This document shows positions 19,990-26,946 of a DNA stretch of 64,000 nt, piece after piece. Each line of letters begins with the position of its first letter. The stretch's first letter is position 1. The notes under the pieces were generated by a model, which saw only the letters and a list, made by a program, of their open reading frames with translations, did not search any database and had not been told where the DNA came from. Location: the NCBI GenBank assembly GCA_964538915.1, contig CAZIFB010000009.1, forward strand, positions 1 to 64,000, read 5' to 3'. The stretch comes from JAEUHQ01 sp964538915. GTDB taxonomy: Bacteria > Planctomycetota > UBA1135 > UBA2386. The translations under genes and the position numbers were made by a program.

Positions 19990-21480
19990 TCACCGCCGGC
20001 GATCGTCGTCCGTTGATCGTCCAGGCTCGCGCACGCCCGCTCCGGCGGTGCCGGTGCGTTTGTCACCCAGGTCCCGTCGCGCCGCGTCGGCCGCTTCCTG
20101 GAGGCGTGCCACGACTTCGGGGTGCGCAGCCGCGACATCGTGCGTCTCGCCGGGGTCGGCCTGCAGGTCGAACAGGGCGAGGTCGATGCGGGCGTCGGAG
20201 TACGGAGCCGGTGTTCCGTCCTTGCCTCCCGCCTTGCCGGCGAGCGTCGTGTACGTGTGCGGGAAGTGCAGCTTCCAGCGACGGTCCCGGATCGTCTGCA
20301 GTTCGCCGCCGTACCAGCAGCAGTAGGCGGTGTGCGGCGACACCGCGCCGTCCTTCCCGAAGAGCAGCGGCGTGATGTCGTGGCCGTCGATCGGGTGCGG
20401 CGGCAGGCGTGCGCCGATCAGCGCGGCGACGGTGGGCAGCACGTCGATCGTCGCGGCGAGTTCGCGGCACGTGGCGCCCGCAGGCACGTGACCCGGCCAG
20501 CGCGCGACGGTCGGCACGCGCACGCCGCCTTCGAACGTCGTGCCCTTGCCCTCGCGCAGCACCCCGGCAGAACCGGCGTGGTCGCCGTAGCTCAGCCACG
20601 GCCCGTTGTCGGACGTGAAGAGCACGAGCGTGCGTTCGTCGAGTGCGTGCTCGCGAAGTGCGTCGAGCACCTTGCCGACCGACCAGTCGACCTCCATCAC
20701 GACGTCGCCGTAGGTGCCGTGTCCGCTCTTGCCGCGGAACGCTTCGGATGCGAACAGCGGCACGTGCACCATCGTGTGCGGCAGGTACAGGAAGAACGGC
20801 TTCTGCGCATTGCGTGCGATGAAGTCCACGGCGCGCTCGGTGTAGCGGCGCGTCAGTTGTGCCTGCTCCTCGCCGGTCACTTCGGCGTCGACGATCGTGT
20901 CGCCTTCGATCAGCGGCAGCGGCGGATAGCACTTCTTCCGCGCCTCCGCTTCCGGCGGCAGGTGTGCGTAGGCCGGATGCAGCGGCCACATGTCGTTGCT
21001 GTAGGGCAGGCCGAAGTACTCGTCGAAGCCGTGGCGCGTCGGCAGGAAGCTCGGGTGATGGCCGAGGTGCCACTTGCCGTAGCACGCCGTCGCGTAGCCC
21101 GTCTGCCTGCACAGTTCGGCGAGCGTGACTTCGCCGTCCGCGATGCCGATCCTGGAGTCCGGCCCGAGTGCTCCGCCGATGCCGACTCGCCGGTGGTGGC
21201 ATCCGGTCAGGATCGCTGCACGCGAAGCGGAGCAGACCGGCGACGACACGGAGAAGTCCGTGAAGCACATGCCTTCGCGCGCCATGCGGTCGAGGTTCGG
21301 CGTCGGGATCGCGCCGCCGAACGGGCCGATGTCGGCGTAGCCGAGGTCGTCGACGAAGATCACCACGACGTTCGGCGGTCGGGTCGTCGCCGGACCCTGC
21401 GCGAACGCGCACGGAGCGAGTGCGAGAAGCAGCGTGGCCCACGCCGCGGTCCGATTCCGGCTCGGGCGGGGCGTCATCAT
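19990..21480 (-). CDS. Secreted arylsulfatase (sulfatase family)
   Basis: This 496-residue secreted sulfatase has a signal peptide (cleavage near AFAQ28). The metal ligands are in IFVDDLGYAD (Asp44, Asp45), and the active-site motif is C83-S-A-S-R87 followed by AAILTG, where Cys83 would be converted to formylglycine. GKWHLG (135-140) and a later SDNGPW complete the site. The motif has Ala in the position that is Pro in the classic CxPxR; CxAxR is tolerated by formylglycine-generating enzyme in some sulfatases. It hydrolyses sulfate esters, probably of sulfated polysaccharides, a hallmark activity of planctomycetes. No dedicated maturase is adjacent. Confidence 0.93.
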   Translation of the reverse strand: MMTPRPSRNRTAAWATLLLALAPCAFAQGPATTRPPNVVVIFVDDLGYADIGPFGGAIPTPNLDRMAREGMCFTDFSVSSPVCSASRAAILTGCHHRRVGIGGALGPDSRIGIADGEVTLAELCRQTGYATACYGKWHLGHHPSFLPTRHGFDEYFGLPYSNDMWPLHPAYAHLPPEAEARKKCYPPLPLIEGDTIVDAEVTGEEQAQLTRRYTERAVDFIARNAQKPFFLYLPHTMVHVPLFASEAFRGKSGHGTYGDVVMEVDWSVGKVLDALREHALDERTLVLFTSDNGPWLSYGDHAGSAGVLREGKGTTFEGGVRVPTVARWPGHVPAGATCRELAATIDVLPTVAALIGARLPPHPIDGHDITPLLFGKDGAVSPHTAYCCWYGGELQTIRDRRWKLHFPHTYTTLAGKAGGKDGTPAPYSDARIDLALFDLQADPGETHDVAAAHPEVVARLQEAADAARRDLGDKRTGTAGAGVREPGRSTDDDRRR

Positions 21481-21489
21481 GGCGGGCGC

Positions 21490-21495
21490 ACTGTA
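21490..21495 (-). promoter_or_regulatory. Putative -10 element for the sulfatase (TACAGT)
   Basis: TACAGT lies 9 nt before the first ATG of the sulfatase gene. It fits the TANNNT pattern seen upstream of other genes in the window. Confidence 0.35.
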
Positions 21496-21639
21496 GCGCG
21501 GTCGATGCGTAGGAGTGCGGAGCGCCGCGCCTTCGGGCGAGGTTGGCCGCCGGAATCGCGAGTCTTCCAGGCGAAGTGCGACCCGTCGCCGCCGACCCGG
21601 AGAGGCACCTGGGCCTCACTGGCGGCCCGCCCCCATCGG

Positions 21640-21952
21640 GGGACGGCTGCGGGTGCGGTTCCTTCTGCCCCCCGTACGGCCTGGCCCCGTTCGCGGCTGG
21701 ACCCTCGAGTGCCCTGCCGCCGCGGCGGGTGGGCCGGGCGAGCTGCGTTCGCTGCTGAAGACCATCGACGACGGATGGGTCGCCGTTTCCGACGATGTGC
21801 CGGCCGGAGTGCCGCTGCTGTGGCAGACGATCCTGCCGTCCGGCCGGCACGAGGTGCGGATCACCGCCGAGGGCTACGCGGATCTGGCTCTCGGCGTGGA
21901 CATCCGCGGCCGCGCCGTGACGGACCTCGACGTCGTCCTGCAGCCGCGTTGA
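21640..21952 (+). pseudogene. Orphan carboxypeptidase-regulatory-like domain fragment
   Basis: Within the 560-bp stretch between the sulfatase and the next secreted gene (21481-22040), one plus-strand frame ends in a coherent beta-sandwich-like sequence. It includes TIDDGWVAVSDDVPAGVPLL, LPSGRHEVRITAEGYADLAL and VTDLDVVLQPR, then TGA at 21950-21952. This resembles the carboxypeptidase-D-regulatory/PEGA type of fold that ends many extracellular proteins. There is no signal peptide, credible start or ribosome site, so I read it as the 3' remnant of a lost gene. The left boundary is approximate. Nothing else is evident in 21496-21639. Confidence 0.4.
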
Positions 21953-22040
21953 CGCGGGGCGGCCTGCTCACGCCGGCCTTGGAACAGAATTCGTGCCAGC
22001 ATCGTGTTCGCTGCGGGCCCGGTTCGGTGCTCCGGGGTTC

Positions 22041-23552
22041 ATGGTTTCGCCGCACCGACGTCCGTTCGCAGCCGTCCTGTTGCTCCTCGCCCTCCTGTTC
22101 GTGACGTCGAGCCGCGTCGTGTTCGCCCAGTGCGACACCGGGTGGCAAGCCGGCGCCGGAGTGCCCGGCGCCAACGACACGATTTACTGCGCGACGTCGT
22201 GGGATCCGGACGGGCCGGGACCGCTGCAGCCGCGGATCGTCGTCGGCGGGCGGTTCACGACGGCGGGCGGCATCGCCGCGAACCGCGTCGCGATGTGGGA
22301 TCCCGCGACCGGCGCGTGGTCCGCGATGGGCACCGGCATGAACAACTACGTGCTCTGCTTCGCGACGCTGCCGAGCGGCGAACTGGTCGCGGGCGGCGGC
22401 TTCTCGACGGCCGGCGGCGCCACGGCGAACTACATCGCGCGGTGGAACGGAACCTCGTGGTCCGCCTTCGGCGGCGTGGCCGATGCCCTGAACGGCGACG
22501 TCTACGCGCTCACCGTGATGCCCGGGGGCGCGCTCGTCGCCGGCGGCATCTTCCAGTTCGCGGGCTTCACGCTGGTGAACCGCATCGCGGTCTGGAACGG
22601 CGCCTCGTGGTCGGCGATGTCGACCGGCGCGAACGACCACGTGCTCGCCACCACGCTGCTGCCGGGCGGCGACCTCGTGGCCGGCGGCTACTTCACGCTG
22701 ATCGGCGGAGTGCCCGCGAACCACGTCGCGCGTTGGAACGGCGCATCGTGGTCGCCGCTCGGCGTGGGCGTCGACGGTTCGGTGTTCGCGCTGGCGACCC
22801 TGCCGAACGGGGACCTCGCGGTCGGCGGCGGCTTCCAGAACGCCGGTGGTGCGCCGGCTTCGCGCGTCGCGCGCTGGAGCCCTGCCGGCGGATCGTGGTC
22901 CGGGTTCGGACTCGGCGTGAACTCGGACGTGCGCGCGTTCGCGGTGCTGCCGGGCGGCGACCTCGTCGCGGGCGGACAGTTCACGCTGACCGGCGCACTG
23001 CCCGCGGGCTACGTCGCGCGGTGGAACGGCACTGCGTGGTCGACGCCGGGCATCGGCGTCGACACGTACGTCAGGGCGCTCGTCGCGCTGCCGGGCGGCG
23101 GCTTCGTCGCCGGCGGCAACTTCACGATGGCAGGCGGCGCGCCGGCGTCGAGCTTCGCGCGGGCGTGCGGCAACGCCAACTGGACGCCGATCGGTACCGG
23201 CTGTGCGGGCACCGGCGGCGTGCCGGCGCTGACGCTGGTCACGCCGCCGCAGATCGGGAGCACGTTCTCGCTCGCGGTGAACAACCTCGGCAGCGGCATC
23301 CCGCTGATGGTACTCGGGCTGAGTCCGCTGAACGTGTCGCTCGTTCCGATCGGCCTGGGCTTCGGCTTCGGCTGCACGCTCTACGCCCCGCCCGACATTC
23401 TGCAGGTGGTTCCCGCCGCCGGCGGCAGCGGCATCTGGAGTTTCGCGCTGCCGAACGATCCGACGCTCGCCGGTGTGCACGTGTGGAACCAGGTGCTCGA
23501 GCTCGGTGCCGTGTCCGCCGCTTCGAACGGCGGCGACGGCGAGATTCGCTGA
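22041..23552 (+). CDS. Secreted beta-propeller protein with six WNG-type repeats
   Basis: This 503-residue protein has a strong signal peptide (MVSPHRRPFAAVLLLLALLF, cleavage after VVFA). About six repeats of ~46 residues follow, each with the plan ARWNGxxWSxxGxGxxxxVxALxxLPxGxLVAGGxFxxAGG (for example IARWNGTSWSAFGG and VARWNGASWSPLGVGV). These form propeller blades resembling delta-60/kelch-like repeats. The last ~125 residues (from GTGCAGTGG) are the C-terminal module shared with other secreted proteins of the window. The ATG at 22041 is chosen for the signal peptide; a GTG at 21993 is less likely. Probably an extracellular binding protein; ligand unknown. The protein at 45464-47989 is a longer relative. 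Confidence 0.85.
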   Translation: MVSPHRRPFAAVLLLLALLFVTSSRVVFAQCDTGWQAGAGVPGANDTIYCATSWDPDGPGPLQPRIVVGGRFTTAGGIAANRVAMWDPATGAWSAMGTGMNNYVLCFATLPSGELVAGGGFSTAGGATANYIARWNGTSWSAFGGVADALNGDVYALTVMPGGALVAGGIFQFAGFTLVNRIAVWNGASWSAMSTGANDHVLATTLLPGGDLVAGGYFTLIGGVPANHVARWNGASWSPLGVGVDGSVFALATLPNGDLAVGGGFQNAGGAPASRVARWSPAGGSWSGFGLGVNSDVRAFAVLPGGDLVAGGQFTLTGALPAGYVARWNGTAWSTPGIGVDTYVRALVALPGGGFVAGGNFTMAGGAPASSFARACGNANWTPIGTGCAGTGGVPALTLVTPPQIGSTFSLAVNNLGSGIPLMVLGLSPLNVSLVPIGLGFGFGCTLYAPPDILQVVPAAGGSGIWSFALPNDPTLAGVHVWNQVLELGAVSAASNGGDGEIR

Positions 23553-23577
23553 GACGTCAGCGTGCGCGGGCCGCGGA

Positions 23578-23638
23578 TTTTCGGGAATCGATCGGCCGCC
23601 GCGGCGAGGAACGGTGTGGAGGGGGCAGAACCTCACCA
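23578..23638 (+). repeat. Conserved upstream element, copy A (61 nt)
   Basis: This segment from TTTTCGGG to CTCACCA matches 26754-26813 at 49 of 61 columns by hand alignment with a single one-base gap. It ends 13 nt before the GTG of the secreted-protein gene. A possible ECF-type promoter within it reads GGAAC, 15 nt, GAACCT. The similarity is seen; the promoter reading is inference. Confidence 0.55.
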
Positions 23639-23651
23639 ACAAGGACTCCCC

Positions 23652-25283
23652 GTGTTGCCATCGCTCCACCGTCTGCTGGTCCCCGCCCTCGCTGCCACCG
23701 CGTTCGCCGCCGCCCTTTCTGCCCAGTGCCAGTCCGTGGGCACGAATGCTGGGCCGACGCATTTCGGTCTCGGCACCATGTTCGACGTGGTCAACGTCTC
23801 GACCAACCCGATCCAGATCACCGGGTTCGATCAGGTGGCGCAGTTCACGGGGATTTCCGCCATCTCCCTCTACACAAAAGGGGGTACCTGGAACGGGTCG
23901 CAGTCCAACCCAGCTGCCTGGACCCTCGTCGGCTCGAATCCCGCCTGGAACCACACTGGCTTCAGCTATTCCCCTCTCGGCATCCCCGTCGGCTTGGTCA
24001 TTCCACCCGGGGCGACGCAAGGCTTCTGCATCGCCACGACAGCCGGCATGGCCATTTTCCGTTTGGGCGTGAATCAACTCGGCGCCACACAGGCCAGCGA
24101 CGGCACGATCGACGTCCGCACCGGTGTCGCGTTCGATGCCCTGTTCGGCGGCGTTGCCGGACTGCCGACTGCAGGTTTCGTCTGGCAGGGTGCCGTGCAC
24201 TACTGCAAGGCCGCGACGAACACCGTGATCGGCACCGGCTGTGGTGCGAACGCGAACTCGTTCTACGGCTACTACCCCGATGCCGTCGTCGCGCAGACGG
24301 CGCTGAGCGGCAACGTGCTGCGCCTCGCTCCGACCGCGACCGGCTACGTCGGCACGTGGGAGAACGGCACTGCGGCTGCGTCGTTCGTTTCGCCAGCAGG
24401 CGCCTTCCCGCTGCCCGTCGGTGACGACAGCGTCGCGGTGGTCACGCCGAGCACGCCGCTGCCGACGCCGTACGGCGCGCAGCCGGTGCTGTCGGTGAGT
24501 GGCAACGGCATCGTTGCGTTCGGTTCGGTCGTCGACACGCCGGGAACGAACCCGTGGATGCCCACCGCGAACGGCTTCCTGCAGAGCACGAACGGCGGCG
24601 TCTACGCGTGGCACGACTACAACTCGATCGAGCCCGGCAGCGGCGCCGTCTCCTGGCACGAACTCGGCAACCTGCTGTGCGTGACCTACTCGGACGTCGA
24701 GAACTACCCGTTGGGCCTGCCGAACCGCAGCACGCTGCAGTTCCAGTTCGATCTGTCGACCGGCGCCATCGCCATCGTGTTCGTCGCCATCGACGGCGCC
24801 CCGTTCAGCCCCTACGGCTCGAGCCACCTGGTCGGTGTCACGGCGCCGGGCGGATCGATCGATCCGGGCTCGGTCGACCTCGCGACCGCCATGCTCGTCA
24901 CGGCGGACCCCGAAGGTGGTCTGCCGCTGTCGCTGCAGGCGACGTCGACGCCGGTCACCGGTAGCACGTGGCAACTGCGGACGAACGACCTGCCGGCCTC
25001 GACGGCGTTCGGCATCACGGTGATCGGCCTGTCCGATCCCGGCGTGAACGATCTCTCGATCGTCGGCATGCCGGGCTGCGGCCTGCGCGCGTCGCTCGAC
25101 ATCCTCGGTGCGTTCACGGTTGCACCGGGCACGCCGTTCCACGATTGGGGCATCGGCATCCCCGCGAACACGCCGCTCGGCTTGCCGGTATACGCGACGA
25201 CGATCGTGGCGCCGAACCCGTCGACCAACGCGTTCGGCCTGACCACGAGCAACGGCGTCCGGGGTCTGGTGAACGGCTTCTGA
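23652..25283 (+). CDS. Secreted multi-domain protein of unknown function
   Basis: This 543-residue protein has a signal peptide (MLPSLHRLLVPALAATAFAA, cleavage near ALSAQ). Residues about 25-195 form a beta-sandwich-like domain starting CQSVGTNAGPTHFGLGTMFD. After VIGTGCGANANSFYGYYPDA comes a second beta-rich domain (about 200-410), and the last ~130 residues resemble the C-terminal module of the other secreted proteins, ending LTTSNGVRGLVNGF. The GTG at 23652 is chosen because AAGGA at 23641-23645 sits 6 nt upstream and the translated signal peptide begins there. The first third of the gene uses noticeably more A/T-ending codons than the rest, hinting at a mosaic origin. Confidence 0.78.
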   Translation: MLPSLHRLLVPALAATAFAAALSAQCQSVGTNAGPTHFGLGTMFDVVNVSTNPIQITGFDQVAQFTGISAISLYTKGGTWNGSQSNPAAWTLVGSNPAWNHTGFSYSPLGIPVGLVIPPGATQGFCIATTAGMAIFRLGVNQLGATQASDGTIDVRTGVAFDALFGGVAGLPTAGFVWQGAVHYCKAATNTVIGTGCGANANSFYGYYPDAVVAQTALSGNVLRLAPTATGYVGTWENGTAAASFVSPAGAFPLPVGDDSVAVVTPSTPLPTPYGAQPVLSVSGNGIVAFGSVVDTPGTNPWMPTANGFLQSTNGGVYAWHDYNSIEPGSGAVSWHELGNLLCVTYSDVENYPLGLPNRSTLQFQFDLSTGAIAIVFVAIDGAPFSPYGSSHLVGVTAPGGSIDPGSVDLATAMLVTADPEGGLPLSLQATSTPVTGSTWQLRTNDLPASTAFGITVIGLSDPGVNDLSIVGMPGCGLRASLDILGAFTVAPGTPFHDWGIGIPANTPLGLPVYATTIVAPNPSTNAFGLTTSNGVRGLVNGF

Positions 25284-25396
25284 CGCCGGCGCCCGCAGGC
25301 GCCGCCGGTGCGCCGCGGCCGGCGGCCCGCAGCGCTCGCGGCATGGCTCGATCCGCCGGTGTGTTCCATGCGAACGTCACGACGTGCGGAGTTCGG

Positions 25397-25402
25397 TAGA
25401 CT
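25397..25402 (+). promoter_or_regulatory. Putative -10 element (TAGACT)
   Basis: TAGACT lies 22 nt before the ATG at 25425. An identical hexamer precedes the gene at 60602. It fits the TANNNT pattern of this window. Confidence 0.35.
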
Positions 25403-25424
25403 GCGCGCCTCCGTTCCCTTCACG

Positions 25425-26696
25425 ATGCGCAGCCTCTCCGCTCTGATCGCCGCAGCGGCGGTTTCCCTCGCCGCAGTGCCCCTCGCGGCGCAGGTGGCCT
25501 CCGTCACGGTGTTGGGATCGCCCTGCGGTGCGTCGCTCGCGGCGACGTTGCCCGTGCTCGGCACGACGATGGCGTTCACGATCGATGGAGCCGCTCCGCC
25601 GCTGCTCGGCGCGCTGCTGCAGAGCCCTGGTCCCGGCGTCGCAGTGCCGCTGGCCGGCTGCGACATCTTCCTCTCGTCGCTCGATGTCACCGCCGCGTTC
25701 GTGACCGATGCGAGCGGCGACGCGTCCGTCGCAGTGACGCTCGCGAACATTCCCGCCTTCCTCGGGTCGCTCGTCGTCGTGCAGGGCGTGCTGTTCCGCG
25801 ACACGGGTCCGGTGCTCGGTTTCGACGTGACGAACGCGGTCGAACTGCGCCTCGGCATCGCGCCCCCGACGGGCGGCACGTTCCCGCCGTCGTGGATCCA
25901 CGGCGCATCGAACTGCAGCACGAGCAGCGATCCGCCGATCCAAGTGCACCAGTACGCGGCGCGCACGTGGATCCTGCGGCAGAGCAAGTGCGTGAACTTC
26001 GAGGGCCCGTTCCTCTATCTGCTCGCCGGCACGCAGAAGGCGCTGCTGATCGACTCCGGTGCGACGGCGTCGGCGACCGCGTTCCCGGTGCGCGCGACGG
26101 TGCAGGCGCTGCTCGACGCGTACGAGCTGGCGAACGGGCTGCCGAACCTGCAGCTCGTCGTCGCGCACACGCACTCGCACGGCGACCACACGCAAGGCGA
26201 CTCGCAGTTCGTTGGCCAGCCGAACACGACGGTCGTCGGCACGAGCCTCGCCGCGGTGCAGTCGTTCTTCGGCATCACGACGTGGCCAACGCAGATCGTC
26301 GCGCTCGACCTCGGCGGACGCAGCGTCGACGTGATTCCGACGCCCGGTCACCACGCAACGCACATCGGTTTCCACGACGCGGAGACCGGGGCGTTGTTCT
26401 CCGGCGACACGCTCTATCCCGGCCACCTCTTCGTCTCGAGCCTCGCCGCGTACAAGCCTTCGATCGCGCGACTCGTCACGTTTGCGCAGAGCCACACGAT
26501 CGTCGACTTCCTCGGTGCCCACGTCGAGATGACGTCGACGCCGGGTGTGGCGTATCCGTATGGAACGATCTGGCAGCCGAACGAACATGCACTGCGGCTC
26601 GACCTGGCGCAGCTGCTCGAACTGGACGCCGCGCTGCAGTCGATCACCGGACCCATCACACAGGTCCATGCCGATTTCGTGATCGAGGTCTTCTGA
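25425..26696 (+). CDS. Secreted metallo-beta-lactamase-fold hydrolase with N-terminal extracellular module
   Basis: This 423-residue protein has a signal peptide (MRSLSALIAAAAVSLAAVPL, cleavage near AAQ). Residues about 24-145 match the module that other secreted proteins here carry at the C-terminus (GSPCGASL, LAGCDIFLSSLD, TNAVELRLG). From about 172 on is an MBL-fold hydrolase with the zinc motif H250-S-H252-G-D254-H255, followed by TPGHHATHIGFHD and SGDTLYPG, which supply further ligands. The MBL fold hydrolyses esters, lactams, phosphodiesters or thioesters; the substrate here is unknown. The ATG is supported by the signal peptide and a TAGACT hexamer upstream. Confidence 0.88.
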   Translation: MRSLSALIAAAAVSLAAVPLAAQVASVTVLGSPCGASLAATLPVLGTTMAFTIDGAAPPLLGALLQSPGPGVAVPLAGCDIFLSSLDVTAAFVTDASGDASVAVTLANIPAFLGSLVVVQGVLFRDTGPVLGFDVTNAVELRLGIAPPTGGTFPPSWIHGASNCSTSSDPPIQVHQYAARTWILRQSKCVNFEGPFLYLLAGTQKALLIDSGATASATAFPVRATVQALLDAYELANGLPNLQLVVAHTHSHGDHTQGDSQFVGQPNTTVVGTSLAAVQSFFGITTWPTQIVALDLGGRSVDVIPTPGHHATHIGFHDAETGALFSGDTLYPGHLFVSSLAAYKPSIARLVTFAQSHTIVDFLGAHVEMTSTPGVAYPYGTIWQPNEHALRLDLAQLLELDAALQSITGPITQVHADFVIEVF

Positions 26697-26753
26697 GCTG
26701 TGCCGTCCCTCGGAGGCCCGGGCACGCCTTCCGACTCGGCCGAGCACGCGATC

Positions 26754-26813
26754 TTTTCGGGGGCGATCGGCTGTCGCAGCGCGAAACCGTGTGGATGAGG
26801 CAGTACCTCACCA
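26754..26813 (+). repeat. Conserved upstream element, copy B (60 nt)
   Basis: Counterpart of 23578-23638, running from TTTTCGGG through CGATCGGC and GTGTGGA to CCTCACCA. It ends 10 nt before an ATG that opens a signal-peptide-like reading frame with no body. The candidate promoter within it reads GAAAC, 15 nt, GTACCT. Confidence 0.55.
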
Positions 26814-26823
26814 GGGACCTGCC

Positions 26824-26946
26824 ATGTTCCGCACGCTCCCCGCGTTGCGGGCACCGGTAGCCGTACCCGTTACTCTGCTCCTCGCCAATTCGCCATGTCC
26901 TCGCGCACCGAGTCCGTCCACCGCATCTTCGCGCTCGCGTGCGAAC
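26824..26946 (+). pseudogene. Signal-peptide remnant of a secreted-protein gene
   Basis: Directly after copy B of the conserved element, an ATG opens MFRTLPALRAPVAVPVTLLL. This is a hydrophobic leader comparable to the signal peptide that follows copy A. The frame then becomes Ser/Arg/Pro-rich noise and stops at 26944-26946, inside the overlapping kinase gene. I read it as the promoter and first codons of a secreted-protein gene whose remainder was lost when the kinase region was joined. A functional 40-residue peptide cannot be excluded. Confidence 0.4.
26871..26876 (+). promoter_or_regulatory. Putative -10 element of the kinase gene (TACTCT)
   Basis: TACTCT lies 18 nt before the kinase ATG at 26895. 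It is the same hexamer as before the start at 13407. Confidence 0.35.

Noticed and set aside
21861..25142. Very long open frame on the minus strand opposite two secreted-protein genes
   Set aside because: It is the Arg/Asp/Glu/His-rich complement expected opposite GC-rich coding DNA, has no domain, and covers two genes with clear signal peptides and repeats on the plus strand.
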